A stretch of DNA of 64,000 nt from contig NZ_JAAGLU010000014.1 in assembly GCF_010550245.1 (NCBI RefSeq), positions 1 to 64,000 on the forward strand, given 5' to 3'. Under the pieces are notes generated by a model. The model was not told the DNA's origin and made no database searches. It worked only from the letters and a program-made list of their open reading frames with translations. Shown in pieces: positions 42,582 to 53,008 of this stretch (the first letter of the stretch is position 1; each line of letters starts with the position of its first letter). The DNA is from Streptomyces sp. SID12501 (GTDB taxonomy: Bacteria > Actinomycetota > Actinomycetes > Streptomycetales > Streptomycetaceae). A program made the position numbers and the translations under genes.

Positions 42582-44645
42582 TCAGATGTCGAGGAAGCGG
42601 ACGTCCTTGGCGTTGCGCTGGATGAACGCGCGGCGTGCCTCGACGTCCTCGCCCATCAGGACCGAGAACAGGTCGTCGGCCTGCGCGGCGTCGTCGAGCG
42701 TGACCTGGCCGAGGACCCGGTGCTCCTGGTCCATCGTGGTGATGCGCAGCTCCTCGGCGTTCATCTCGCCGAGGCCCTTGAAGCGCTGGACCGAGTCGTC
42801 CCGGGTGCGCTTGCCGTTCTGCCGGCCGTGCTCGATCAGCGCGTCGCGCTCACGGTCCGAGTACGCGTACTCGAAGTCGTCCCGGCCCCACTTGATCTTG
42901 TACAGCGGAGGACGGGAGAGGAACACGTGTCCGGCCTCGACCAGCGGGCGCATGAAGCGGAACAGGAAGGTCAGCAGCAGGGTGTTGATGTGCTGCCCGT
43001 CGACGTCGGCGTCCGCCATCAGGATGATCTTGTGATAGCGCAGCCTCGCGATGTCGAAGTCCTCGTGGACCCCGGTACCGAAGGCTGAGATCAGCGCCTG
43101 GATCTCCTGGTTCTGCAGGATCTTGTCGATCCTGGCCTTCTCGACGTTGAGGATCTTGCCGCGGATCGGGAGGATCGCCTGGTACTGCGGGTTACGGCCG
43201 GACTTGGCCGAACCGCCGGCGGAGTCACCCTCGACGATGAAGATCTCGCACTTGACGGGGTCGTTCGACTGGCAGTCGGACAGCTTGCCCGGCAGGGACG
43301 CGGTCTCCAGCAGACCCTTGCGACGGGTGAGGTCGCGGGCCTTGCGGGCCGCCACGCGCGCGGTGGCCGCCTGGATGCCCTTGCGGATGATGTCCGAGGC
43401 CTCGTTCGGGTTGCGGTCCAACCAGTCGTTGAGGTGCTCGTAGACCGCCTTCTGTACGAAGGTCTTCGCCTCGGTGTTGCCGAGCTTGGTCTTGGTCTGC
43501 CCCTCGAACTGGGGCTCCGCCAGCTTGACCGAGATGATCGCGGTCAGACCCTCGCGGATGTCGTCACCCGTGAGGTTGTCGTCCTTCTCGCGAAGATGCT
43601 TCTTGTCGCGCGCGTACTTGTTGATCAGCGAGGTCAGCGCGGCCCGGAAGCCCTCCTCGTGCGTACCGCCCTCGTGCGTGTGGATGATGTTCGCGAAGGA
43701 GTACACACCCTCCGTGTAACCACTGTTCCACTGCATCGCGACCTCAAGGGACAGGCTCTTCTCCCTGTCCTCCGCCTCCAGGTCGATGACGGTCGGGTGC
43801 ACCACGTCTCCCTTACGGGAGTTGAGGTACGTCACGTAGTCGACGATGCCGCCCTCGTAGTGGTACGAGACGGTCCTGACCTCGTCCTTCTCGTCGGCAC
43901 CCGCCTCGTCGGCACCGACCGTCGCCTTCGCCACCTCGCGCTCGTCAGTGAGGTTGATCGTCAGACCCTTGTTGAGGAACGCCATCTCCTGGAAGCGCCG
44001 CGAGAGCGTCTCGAAGGAGTACACGGTCGTCTCGAAGATGTCGGCGTCGGCCCAGAAGGTGACCGACGTGCCGGTCTCGACCGTGGGCTCGTGCCGCGCG
44101 ATCGGAGCCGTCGGGACGCCCAGCTTGTATTCCTGCGTCCAGCGGTAGCCGTCCGTCCTGACCTCGACCGCGACTCTGCTGGACAGGGCGTTCACGACGG
44201 AGACACCGACGCCGTGCAGGCCGCCGGAGACCGAGTAGCCGCCGCCGCCGAACTTGCCGCCCGCGTGCAGCACGGTCAGCACGACCTCAAGGGCGGGTTT
44301 GCCCTCGGACGGCACGATGCCCACCGGGATGCCTCGGCCGTTGTCGATGACGCGTACGCCGCCGTCGGCGAGGATCGTGACGTCGATGGTGTCCGCGTGA
44401 CCGGCCAGCGCCTCGTCGACGGAGTTGTCGACGACCTCCTGCACCAGGTGGTGCAGACCACGCTCACCGGTCGAACCGATGTACATGCCGGGTCGCTTGC
44501 GGACCGCGTCCAAACCCTCGAGGACGGTGATGGCGCTGGCGTCGTACGAGGCGGTGACCTCGCCGTTCAAGGATTTCGCCTCGACGGTCGCGCCGGCGTC
44601 GTCGGTGGACGGGATGTTCTCGTTGGGGTTGCCGGAATCGGCCAC
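42582..44645 (-). CDS. gyrB: DNA gyrase subunit B
   Basis: 687 residues. The GHKL ATPase domain shows VVDNSVDEALAGHA, VIDNGRGIPVG and GLHGVGVSVVNALS; the TOPRIM domain shows IVEGDSAGGSAKSGR and MADADVDGQHI. It hydrolyses ATP to drive strand passage with GyrA. GTG at 44645 is chosen because AAGGG lies eight bases upstream; the longer in-frame ATG (44669) would place this RBS inside the gene. Ends KDVRFLDI, as usual for this family. Confidence 0.97.
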   Translation of the reverse strand: MADSGNPNENIPSTDDAGATVEAKSLNGEVTASYDASAITVLEGLDAVRKRPGMYIGSTGERGLHHLVQEVVDNSVDEALAGHADTIDVTILADGGVRVIDNGRGIPVGIVPSEGKPALEVVLTVLHAGGKFGGGGYSVSGGLHGVGVSVVNALSSRVAVEVRTDGYRWTQEYKLGVPTAPIARHEPTVETGTSVTFWADADIFETTVYSFETLSRRFQEMAFLNKGLTINLTDEREVAKATVGADEAGADEKDEVRTVSYHYEGGIVDYVTYLNSRKGDVVHPTVIDLEAEDREKSLSLEVAMQWNSGYTEGVYSFANIIHTHEGGTHEEGFRAALTSLINKYARDKKHLREKDDNLTGDDIREGLTAIISVKLAEPQFEGQTKTKLGNTEAKTFVQKAVYEHLNDWLDRNPNEASDIIRKGIQAATARVAARKARDLTRRKGLLETASLPGKLSDCQSNDPVKCEIFIVEGDSAGGSAKSGRNPQYQAILPIRGKILNVEKARIDKILQNQEIQALISAFGTGVHEDFDIARLRYHKIILMADADVDGQHINTLLLTFLFRFMRPLVEAGHVFLSRPPLYKIKWGRDDFEYAYSDRERDALIEHGRQNGKRTRDDSVQRFKGLGEMNAEELRITTMDQEHRVLGQVTLDDAAQADDLFSVLMGEDVEARRAFIQRNAKDVRFLDI

Positions 44646-45054
44646 GAAGCGCCCTTTCTGGCACAGCACAAGCCGAACTCCGGGGTCCCCCTGATGGAGG
44701 GTGGCCGGAGCGGCTGCGGCGTGTTGCGTTGGTAAGCCTTAGTCAGCGGTGCACACCATTTCCCGGTGGTCCCCTCCAATGGGGCGGGATTAGCTCCCAG
44801 TCTACCGGTAGCGCCGACAGTGATGGGGGTTTGCCGGTACCTGAGTCCGCATGTGCCGCCCTCAACCGGCGTCTCTCGAGTCCCCATATACAGAGCGGGG
44901 CTCCAAGAGGCTTGGAGAGGCACTCAGCGCTTCCGGGTGTCAACCCTTGGCTACCGGGGAGTCAAGTAGGGATTCACGAACGCGCGCACCATCGTCCGCA
45001 CGCCCCCGCCACGCATTCCATGTGACACAGCTCACCTACAGGGAGTGGCGGGGC
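44646..45054. other. gyrB upstream region
   Basis: 409 bases between dciA and gyrB. gyrB is supercoiling-regulated in Streptomyces, so its promoter should be here. A CACCATTTCCCGGTGGTCCCC stretch near 44,755 can form a hairpin. No ORF with convincing codon bias was found. Confidence 0.45.
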
Positions 45055-45615
45055 TCACCCGTAGGTGTCACCGGGACCAACGCTCCCGGGCGCCCGCAAC
45101 GGGCCGAAACGGCGGGCCGGACCATGGGGGCCGAGCACCTTGATCAGCCGCACCCTGCCCTGCCCGAGATCCTCGTTCAGGCGTGCGACCAGCTGCGGCG
45201 CGAGCAGCCGCACGTTCGTCGCCCAGGCCGTCGAGTCGCAGCGCACGGTCAGCACCCGCTCGTCCTCGTCGTACGACTCCGGCTCGCAGTGCTTGGCCAG
45301 GTCCTCGCCGACGATCTCCGGCCAGCGGCCCATCACCCCGCCCACCGCGGCCGGCGCCTCCCACCCGCGCTCCGTCACCAGCCGGTTGATCGCCGCCCCG
45401 AGCGCCATGGGATCACGTCCGTCACGACCCGACCCGGACCGCAGACCACCCCCACGCCGCGACTGCTTCTTCTGCCGGGCCGCGTCCCCACGCGCGCGTG
45501 CCGCCTCTTTCGCCGCCCTGAGCGCCACCCGCGCGAGATCCACCCCGGAGGGCTCGGGGACAGGTTTGGGGGATTCGTCCGGGGTTCCCCCCGACAAGCG
45601 TTCCTGGGCATTCAT
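45055..45615 (-). CDS. dciA: DciA family protein (DUF721), replicative helicase loader
   Basis: 186 residues. The N-terminus is basic and low complexity; the C-terminal domain (INRLVTERGWEAPAAVGGVM, WPEIVGEDLAKHCEPE, LTVRCDSTAWATNVRLLAPQ, LVARLNEDLG) is the DUF721/DciA fold, the ancestral DnaB helicase operator in bacteria without DnaC/DnaI. Placement between recF and gyrB is conserved in actinobacteria. ATG overlaps the recF stop by four bases, so coupled. Confidence 0.93.
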   Translation of the reverse strand: MNAQERLSGGTPDESPKPVPEPSGVDLARVALRAAKEAARARGDAARQKKQSRRGGGLRSGSGRDGRDPMALGAAINRLVTERGWEAPAAVGGVMGRWPEIVGEDLAKHCEPESYDEDERVLTVRCDSTAWATNVRLLAPQLVARLNEDLGQGRVRLIKVLGPHGPARRFGPLRAPGSVGPGDTYG

Positions 45616-46733
45616 ACGCGCTCCACCGCCCCGTCCGACACCGAGTACCGCGCCCCCGCCAGTACGTGCGGTACGTCGTCGTCGACCGCGGCCGTCACCA
45701 GCACCTGCTCACCGGGCGCCACCAGCTCGGCCAGCCGCTCCCGGCGCCGGGTGTCCAGCTCAGCGAACACGTCGTCGAGCACCAGCACCGGCTCATTGCC
45801 CTCGGCCCGCAACAGGTCGTACGAGGCCAGCCGCAGCGCCAGCGCGTACGACCACGACTCGCCGTGGGACGCGTACCCCTTGGCGGGCAGCTGCCCGAGT
45901 TTGAGATGCAGATCGTCCCGATGAGGCCCCACGAGGGTGACGCCCCGCTCGATCTCCTGCTTGCGCACCTCGGCCAGGGCCCCCATCAGCTGCTCGTACA
46001 GCTCCTCACGCCCGTGTGCCTCACCCGGCGCCGACGGCTTGTACTCCAGGGCGAGCGGACCACCGCCCGGCGCCAGCTGCTCGTACGCCTTGTCGGCCAG
46101 CGGCTGGATCGACGCGATCAGATCGAGCCGCTGGGCCAGCAGCTCGGCGCCCACGCGCGCGAGATGCTGGTCCCACACGTCGAGCGTCGAAAGGTCCATC
46201 GTGCGACCGCCGTGCCGCCGGGCCAGCGCCGCCGACTTGAGGAGCGTGTTGCGCTGCTTGAGGACCCGGTCGTAGTCGGAGCGCACGCCCGCCATCCGCG
46301 GGGAGCGCAGGGTGATCAGCTCGTCGAGGAACCGCCGCCGCTCACCCGGGTCACCCTTCACCAGGGCGAGATCCTCCGGCGCGAACAGCACCGTCCGTAC
46401 GATCCCCAGTACGTCACGAGGTCTGACCTGCGACGACCTGTTGATGCGGGCGCGGTTCGCCCGGCCGGGGTTCAGCTCCAGCTCGACCAGCTGCTGCCGC
46501 TCGCCCTGCTTGACCTGCGCCCGGATGATCGCCCGGTCGGCGCCCATGCGGACCAGGGGCGCGTCCGAGGAGACCCGGTGGCTGCCCAGCGTGGCGAGAT
46601 AGCCGACCGCCTCCACGAGGTTGGTCTTGCCCTGGCCGTTGGGGCCCACGAACGCGGTGACGCCCGGTTCGAGCGGGACCTCGACCCCGGCGTACGAACG
46701 GAAGTCGGCCAGCGACAGATGCGTGACGTGCAT
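45612..46733 (-). CDS. recF: DNA replication and repair protein RecF
   Basis: 373 residues, SMC-like ABC ATPase that helps load RecA at single-strand gaps. Walker A GPNGQGKTNLVEAVG (about 30-44), the ABC signature near LRLASYDLLRAEG, and Walker B VLVLDDVFAELDTRRRERL are intact. ATG start at MHVTHLSLADFRSYAG, typical for the family. 52 bases after gnd, upstream of dciA in a leftward run. Confidence 0.97.
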   Translation of the reverse strand: MHVTHLSLADFRSYAGVEVPLEPGVTAFVGPNGQGKTNLVEAVGYLATLGSHRVSSDAPLVRMGADRAIIRAQVKQGERQQLVELELNPGRANRARINRSSQVRPRDVLGIVRTVLFAPEDLALVKGDPGERRRFLDELITLRSPRMAGVRSDYDRVLKQRNTLLKSAALARRHGGRTMDLSTLDVWDQHLARVGAELLAQRLDLIASIQPLADKAYEQLAPGGGPLALEYKPSAPGEAHGREELYEQLMGALAEVRKQEIERGVTLVGPHRDDLHLKLGQLPAKGYASHGESWSYALALRLASYDLLRAEGNEPVLVLDDVFAELDTRRRERLAELVAPGEQVLVTAAVDDDVPHVLAGARYSVSDGAVERV

Positions 46734-46785
46734 GGTCGTTCGCCGACCTCCCCCGGACTCGCGGACCGCTGAGCGGACCTGTGGA

Positions 46786-47661
<876 letters not shown>

Positions 47662-47825
47662 CAGTTGTTCCTTAGGTTGCGACGTGGCATGAGGGCACTC
47701 CTGTTGCTCGTGCCCACGTCCGAGCCTAAACCCGGACTCTCATGCACACCTGTGGGCATACGCGCTCAAACGTATGCCCCCACCTGCGGTGTTTCCGTCG
47801 GAGGCGATCAGCCGTTCGAAAGGGC

Positions 47826-48956
47826 TCAGCCGCTGAGGCGAACCGGCATGATCAGGTACTTGTACGCCTCGTCCGCCTCGGCGTCGACGGCCGGCCTGCC
47901 GCTGAGCAGCGCGGGCTTCGTGGACGTCGTGAAGGAGAGCTGGGCGACCGGGGAGTCGATGGCGCTCAGGCCGTCCAGCAGGAACGTCGGGTTGAAGGCG
48001 ATCGAGACGTCGTCGCCCTCAAGCTGGGCGTCGACCCTCTCCACAGCCTGTGCGTCGTCGCTGGAACCGGCCTCCAGGATGAGCACGCCCTGCTCGAAGC
48101 TGAGCCGCACCGGGGTGTTCCGCTCGGCCACCAGGGCCACACGCTTGACGGCCTCCACGAAGGGGGCGGTCTCGATCACGGCGATGGAGTTGAACTCCGT
48201 CGGGAACAGCGAGCGGTACTTCGGGAGGTCGCCCTCCAGCAGACGCGTCGTCGTGCGACGGCCGGCGCCCTCGAAACCGATGAGACCCTCACCGGCTCCC
48301 GAGCCGGACAGCGCCAGGATCACGCTGTCGCCGCTCGTGAGCGCCTTGGCGGTGTCCAGGAGCGTCTTGGCGGGCACCAGGGCCACCGCGGACGCCTCCG
48401 GGTCCTCCGGCTTCCACAGGAACTCGCGGACCGCGAAGCGGTAGCGGTCGGTCGAGGCCAGCGTCACCCTGTCGCCCTCGATCTCGATGCGCACACCGGT
48501 GAGGACGGGCAGCGTGTCGTCACGGCCGGCCGCGATGGCCACCTGGGCGGCGGCGGAGGCGAAGACCTCACCGGGCACCGTGCCGGTCGCGGTCGGCATC
48601 TGCGGCAGCGCCGGGTACTCCTCCACAGGCAGGGTGTGGAGGGTGAAGCGGGAGGAGCCGCACACCACCGTCGCCCGTACACCGTCTGTGGAGATCTCCA
48701 CCGGGCGGTTGGGAAGGGCGCGGCAGATGTCGGCGAGGAGCCGGCCCGACACCAGGACCGTGCCCTCCTCCTCGACCTCGGCCTCGACCGACACCCGCGC
48801 GGAGACCTCGTAGTCGAAGCTCGACAGGCTCAGCTGGCCTTCCTCGGCCTTCAGCAGGAGTCCGGCGAGGACAGGGGCCGGTGGACGGGCCGGGAGGCTG
48901 CGCGCCGCCCAGGCAACTGCCTCCGCGAGTACGTCGCGTTCCACCCGGATCTTCAC
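47826..48956 (-). CDS. dnaN: DNA polymerase III beta sliding clamp
   Basis: 376 residues, the ring that tethers the polymerase. KIRVERDVLAEAVAWAARSL starts the first of three repeated clamp folds; the C-terminal end is EAYKYLIMPVRLSG, carrying the hydrophobic cleft residues. GTG at 48956 has a perfect AGGAGGC site and gives the standard length; the frame continues upstream without conservation. Leftward from oriC. Confidence 0.97.
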   Translation of the reverse strand: MKIRVERDVLAEAVAWAARSLPARPPAPVLAGLLLKAEEGQLSLSSFDYEVSARVSVEAEVEEEGTVLVSGRLLADICRALPNRPVEISTDGVRATVVCGSSRFTLHTLPVEEYPALPQMPTATGTVPGEVFASAAAQVAIAAGRDDTLPVLTGVRIEIEGDRVTLASTDRYRFAVREFLWKPEDPEASAVALVPAKTLLDTAKALTSGDSVILALSGSGAGEGLIGFEGAGRRTTTRLLEGDLPKYRSLFPTEFNSIAVIETAPFVEAVKRVALVAERNTPVRLSFEQGVLILEAGSSDDAQAVERVDAQLEGDDVSIAFNPTFLLDGLSAIDSPVAQLSFTTSTKPALLSGRPAVDAEADEAYKYLIMPVRLSG

Positions 48957-49821
48957 TGTTGCCGCCTCCTGCTGTTGCCGGCGCTTCTCGGCCTGCCTGG
49001 CTTCGTCGTCTGTCTCGGTGTCGTCGGTCCCTGTGCTGGGAAGGACACCGGGGAACAGTCTGACGCACAGCACTGACAGTAGGTGCCTCTCGGGTCAAGT
49101 CGTGACGAGGGGCAGCCGGGCTCCCGAGAGCGAGTTGTGCACAGGACCCACTTCGAAACGGATATCCAGCTCTCTCAAGTTGTCAGTAGTAGTAGGGGCT
49201 GTGGATACCGTGGATAACCCCGTTTTCGCAGCTCAGGCGGCAAATTTTGTCCACTGGCCCTGTGGGTGGAGGCGGTGGATAACCAGGCCCCTCTGTGGAG
49301 AACAGAAAGTTCTGCACACTCCATGCACAGGCGGGGGGTACTTCTCCCCAGCGCCGTCCCCAGCTTTACCCACGTTTCCCACAGCCCAACCAGACAGCTC
49401 GATGTGACGCCTTTCACTCGACGTGGTGAGCAGGCGCGTTGTGTTGCCGAACAGTGGACAGAGGTGTGGAGAAGTCGGTGATCGCTGGGGACAACAGGCC
49501 GCAGCCTGTGGGCCGCCGGTGGACAACTCCGTGCACAGCCTGTGGATCATTTCTTTGTCCACAGGCTGTGGACATCTTTTGTCCACCAATCCACAACCAC
49601 CTGACCTGGCCTGATGGTCTATCACCAGCCTGGCCTGTGGACACAGTCTGGACAACTTCTGGGTCCCCAGGGTGTGGACGCGAAAAAGTCACCGAATCTG
49701 TGGAGGGTGGCCGTAACCCGGCGCGCGTTCGAACAGTGGGTTGCGGTACGGCAACGGCCGACACGAGCAAAACCGGCGGAGGAAGCGTCCGGCACCCCTG
49801 GGGGAGCTGCCGGAGAACGTC
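48957..49821. other. oriC: Chromosomal replication origin oriC (dnaN-dnaA intergenic)
   Basis: A long non-coding gap with a dense array of DnaA boxes from about 49,135 to 49,681. Reading both strands I count at least 15 matches to TTGTCCACA or TTATCCACA with no more than two changes, for example at 49135, 49200, 49209, 49247, 49274, 49294, 49465, 49518, 49555, 49567, 49579, 49636 and 49647. They occur in both orientations and form two groups with a sparser stretch near 49,385-49,450. Flanking genes (dnaA, dnaN, gyr, rpmH) are diagnostic. There is no long AT-rich unwinding element, as is usual in Streptomyces. Confidence 0.97.
49555..49563 (+). promoter_or_regulatory. Perfect DnaA box TTGTCCACA in oriC
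   Basis: An exact match to the Streptomyces strong box, within a tight cluster with TGTGGACAT four bases later and TTGTCCACC twelve bases after that. Confidence 0.85.
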
Positions 49822-49856
49822 GAAGGCGCCCCCGGACACGTTCCGGGGGCGCCTTC
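49822..49856 (-). terminator. Terminator of dnaA
   Basis: GAAGGCGCCCCCGGA and TCCGGGGGCGCCTTC are perfect 15-bp arms around a five-base loop, 21 bases past the leftward dnaA stop. It insulates oriC from dnaA transcription. Confidence 0.88.
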
Positions 49857-49877
49857 GGTGCTGTGGCCGCGCTGCTG

Positions 49878-51737
49878 TCAGCCGTTCTTGATGCGGTTGG
49901 TCAGCTCGGTGACCTGGTTGTAGATGGAGCGTCGTTCGGCCATCAGAGCGCGGATCTTGCGGTCGGCATGCATGACGGTCGTATGGTCGCGGCCACCGAA
50001 CTGCGCGCCGATCTTCGGCAGCGAGAGGTCCGTGAGCTCGCGGCACAGGTACATGGCGATCTGGCGGGCCGTGACCAGCTGACGGCCGCGTGAGCTGCCG
50101 CAGAGGTCCTCGACCGTGAGGCCGAAGTAGTCGGCGGTCGCCGCCATGATGGCCGGAGCGGTGATCTCGGGAGTCGAGTCCTCGCCGCCCGGGATCAGGT
50201 CCTTGAGGACGATCTCCGTGAGGCCGAGGTCCACCGGCTGCCGGTTGAGCGACGCGAACGCCGTCACCCGGATCAGCGCGCCCTCCAGCTCGCGGATGTT
50301 GCGCGAGATGCGGGAGGCGATGAACTCCAGGACCTCCGGCGGGGCGTTGAGCTGCTCCTGGACCGCCTTCTTACGGAGGATGGCGATCCGCGTCTCCAGC
50401 TCGGGCGGCTGGACGTCGGTGATCAGGCCCCACTCGAAGCGGTTCCGCAGCCGGTCCTCCAGTGTGACCAGCTGCTTCGGCGGGCGGTCGCTGGACAGCA
50501 CGATCTGCTTGTTGGCGTTGTGGAGCGTGTTGAAGGTGTGGAAGAACTCCTCCTGCGTCGACTCCTTGTCCGCGAGGAACTGGATGTCGTCGACGAGCAG
50601 GATGTCCATCTCGCGGTAGCGCTTGCGGAAGCTGTCGCCCTTGCCGTCGCGGATGGAGTTGATGAACTCGTTGGTGAACTCCTCCGAGCTCACATATCGC
50701 ACGCGCGTGCCGGGGTAGAGACTGCGCGCGTAGTGCCCGATGGCGTGCAGCAGGTGTGTCTTGCCGAGTCCCGACTCCCCATAGATGAAGAGAGGGTTGT
50801 ACGCCTTCGCGGGTGCCTCGGCGACGGCGACGGCCGCCGCGTGGGCGAAACGGTTCGACGCCCCGATGACGAACGTGTCGAACAGGTATTTGGGGTTGAG
50901 GCGTGCGGTCGGCTCGCCGGGGCCCGGTGCCGGGGTCTGCCGCGAAGCCGGCGAGCCGGGTGCGCCGCCGCCGGGACGCACGGCGCCTCCGGGGCCGCCC
51001 CGGTGCTCGTGACCGCCGTTCGACGGGGAGTCCGACAGGTCGCGGCGGCCGGCGCGCTGCTCGTACTCCGAGCGCGGCTGTCCGTAGTCGCCGCGCTGCT
51101 GCTCGTAGTCGGAACGCTGCTGTTCGTACGGTGAGCGGTCGCGCGGTGGCTGCGGGCGGTAGTCCGAGGACGGTGACGCGTACGGGTCGCGCTCCGGGAA
51201 GCCGAGCCGGGGCTGCTGCCAGCCGTAGTCGTCCTGGGTCGGCCGGGGCCAGGCGCCGGGATCGGGGCGCTGGTACTCGGACGGGTAGGCGGGGCGGGCG
51301 GTGGGGAGCTGGTCCGCGTGGGAGGGCTGCTGGCCGTCGCGCGTCTGGGAGTGGTCGTCGGCGCGGTGGCGGCCGTATCCCTGGTACGGGTCGCGGGCCG
51401 GCGGGAGATCGGGCTCCTCGTAGCGCGACTGCGGCGGGGCGGAGGGCGCGGGCTGCTCGCCGACGGAGTCGTCCACGGTGATCGCGATACGGATCGGCCG
51501 GCCGCACTCGCGGCTGAGTGTCTCGCTGACGATCGGCGCCAGGCGGCCTTCCAGCACGCCTTTCGCAAATTCGTTCGGTACGGCGAGCAGTGCGGTGTCC
51601 GCGACCAGGGCCAGCGGCTGGCAGCGCCTGATCCAGCGCTCGTCCTTCACCTCGACGCCCTGTCCGCGGCCCTCACCGAGGAGATGTTCCAGCACTCGTG
51701 GCCACACTGCGGCAAGATCGGCAGGTACGTCAGCCAC
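49878..51737 (-). CDS. dnaA: Chromosomal replication initiator protein DnaA
   Basis: 619 residues, longer than E. coli DnaA because domain II is a long Pro/Gln/Arg/Tyr-rich linker (about 110-300) as in streptomycetes. Domain I starts DVPADLAAVWPRVLEHLLGE; the AAA+ domain has GESGLGKTHLLHAIG and ILLVDDIQFLADKE; domain IV carries the box-recognition signature GGRDHTTVMHADRKI. It binds the DnaA boxes of oriC and opens it. GTG at 51737 is chosen by family start and GAGAGAG upstream. Confidence 0.97.
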   Translation of the reverse strand: MADVPADLAAVWPRVLEHLLGEGRGQGVEVKDERWIRRCQPLALVADTALLAVPNEFAKGVLEGRLAPIVSETLSRECGRPIRIAITVDDSVGEQPAPSAPPQSRYEEPDLPPARDPYQGYGRHRADDHSQTRDGQQPSHADQLPTARPAYPSEYQRPDPGAWPRPTQDDYGWQQPRLGFPERDPYASPSSDYRPQPPRDRSPYEQQRSDYEQQRGDYGQPRSEYEQRAGRRDLSDSPSNGGHEHRGGPGGAVRPGGGAPGSPASRQTPAPGPGEPTARLNPKYLFDTFVIGASNRFAHAAAVAVAEAPAKAYNPLFIYGESGLGKTHLLHAIGHYARSLYPGTRVRYVSSEEFTNEFINSIRDGKGDSFRKRYREMDILLVDDIQFLADKESTQEEFFHTFNTLHNANKQIVLSSDRPPKQLVTLEDRLRNRFEWGLITDVQPPELETRIAILRKKAVQEQLNAPPEVLEFIASRISRNIRELEGALIRVTAFASLNRQPVDLGLTEIVLKDLIPGGEDSTPEITAPAIMAATADYFGLTVEDLCGSSRGRQLVTARQIAMYLCRELTDLSLPKIGAQFGGRDHTTVMHADRKIRALMAERRSIYNQVTELTNRIKNG

Positions 51738-52124
51738 AGGGCACGCTCTCTCACGGGTCCCACGAACGTGTGGTTCTGGGACGTATCGGGATGTACTTCG
51801 GGTCGGACGGGCGGTAGGGAGTCCGGCCACGGTAGTCAGGGCGACGGGTGCGGTTCAAGTTGTTGTCCCCAGGCTGTGGATAGTGTCTCGCCCGGGGTGC
51901 TGGTTTGACCGGATGGCGTAGCCCCGCGTACCGTGACCAGGTCGAGTTGTCGATGGCTGCTGCCGCCTGCCTCCGATGGGCATAGATCACGTATGAGTGC
52001 TCCTACCAGGGCATTCTTCAGTGATCGGGAGCGGTGCAATCGGGCGTAAGCGAGCTACTCGTGGGCGCACGGTGACAGCCAAGACGGCACCCCGGTATCT
52101 ACCGATTCTTTCTGGAGCCCCCGA
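51738..52124. promoter_or_regulatory. dnaA-rpmH intergenic control region with DnaA boxes
   Basis: 387 bases between divergent genes. TTGTCCCCA (51863-51871) and TGTGGATAG (51875-51883) are two weak, opposed DnaA boxes four bases apart, fitting DnaA autoregulation. Promoters for dnaA and rpmH must lie here; GTTGTCGATGG and ATCACGTATGAG elements are visible but I assign no exact -10/-35. Confidence 0.6.
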
Positions 52125-52262
52125 GTGAGCAAGCGCACCTTCCAGCCGAACAACCGTCGCCGCGCCAAGACCCACGGCTTCCGCCTGCGGATGCGTACCC
52201 GTGCCGGTCGCGCGATTCTCGCGAACCGCCGTGGCAAGGGTCGCGCGAGCCTGTCCGCCTGA
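52125..52262 (+). CDS. rpmH: 50S ribosomal protein L34
   Basis: 45 residues, SKRTFQPNNRRRAKTHGFRL and the basic end GKGRASLSA, diagnostic of L34. GTG start with TGGAGCC upstream. First gene rightward from oriC and 21 bases before rnpA. Confidence 0.97.
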   Translation: MSKRTFQPNNRRRAKTHGFRLRMRTRAGRAILANRRGKGRASLSA

Positions 52263-52283
52263 TCCTGATCAGGTCATGACGTC

Positions 52284-52655
52284 GTGCTGCCTACCGAGCA
52301 TCGGCTGAGGCGGCGCGAGGAATTCGCGACCGCGGTACGACGGGGCCGCCGGGCCGGCCGTCCGCTCCTCGTCGTCCATCTTCGTAGCGGTGCCACGGAC
52401 CCGCACGCGCCTGGGGAGAGCGCTCCCCCGACGCGTGCGGGTTTCGTCGTCAGCAAGGCAGTCGGCGGCGCGGTCGTCCGCAACAAGGTGAAGCGCAGGC
52501 TTCGCCACCTGATGCGCGACCGAGTCGCCGGGCTGCCCCCCGGTAGCCTGGTAGTCGTACGAGCGTTGCCCGGTGCGGGCGACGCCGACCATGCACAGCT
52601 GGCCCGAGACCTGGACGCCGCTCTGCAGCGGCTGCTGGGAGGGGGCGCGCGATGA
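52284..52655 (+). CDS. rnpA: Ribonuclease P protein component
   Basis: 123 residues, the protein subunit that helps RNase P RNA mature tRNA 5' ends. LPTEHRLRRREEFATAVRRG and the RNR signature (GAVVRNKVKRRLRHLMRD) are present. GTG start; the stop overlaps yidD by four bases (ATGA). Confidence 0.96.
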   Translation: MLPTEHRLRRREEFATAVRRGRRAGRPLLVVHLRSGATDPHAPGESAPPTRAGFVVSKAVGGAVVRNKVKRRLRHLMRDRVAGLPPGSLVVVRALPGAGDADHAQLARDLDAALQRLLGGGAR

Positions 52656-53005
52656 AGTACCCGCTACTGGCTCTGATCAAGCTGTACCAGTGGACGATCA
52701 GTCCGCTGCTCGGGCCCGTGTGCAAGTACTACCCGTCGTGCTCCCACTACGGCCATACGGCCATCGACCGCCACGGTGCGGTCAAGGGGACGGCACTGAC
52801 CGCCTGGCGCATCCTGCGGTGCAACCCGTGGTCGCTCGGCGGTGTGGACCATGTCCCGCCGCGCAAGCGTCCGCGGTGGCACGAAATGCTGCGCAACACC
52901 TGGCATGCACGCAAGGGCGGGACCTCCGCCGCCGGCGCGGCCATCGAGGGACAGAATCCTTCGAGTCCGGCCGCCGAGACCCCGTCCCATGTCCAAGGAG
53001 CATGA
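52652..53005 (+). CDS. yidD: Membrane protein insertion efficiency factor YidD
   Basis: 117 residues. Core KYPLLALIKLYQWTISPLLG and the conserved CKYYPSCSHYGHTAIDRHG and AWRILRCNPWSLGGVDHVP (three Cys) define YidD, a small peripheral protein near YidC/SecYEG. It has a non-conserved C-terminal tail of about 35 residues. Between rnpA and yidC, coupled to rnpA. Confidence 0.95.
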   Translation: MKYPLLALIKLYQWTISPLLGPVCKYYPSCSHYGHTAIDRHGAVKGTALTAWRILRCNPWSLGGVDHVPPRKRPRWHEMLRNTWHARKGGTSAAGAAIEGQNPSSPAAETPSHVQGA

Positions 53006-53008
53006 TTA

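Noticed and set aside
49439..49891. Open frames across oriC
   Set aside because: The translations are unconserved-looking, and DnaA boxes explain the sequence.
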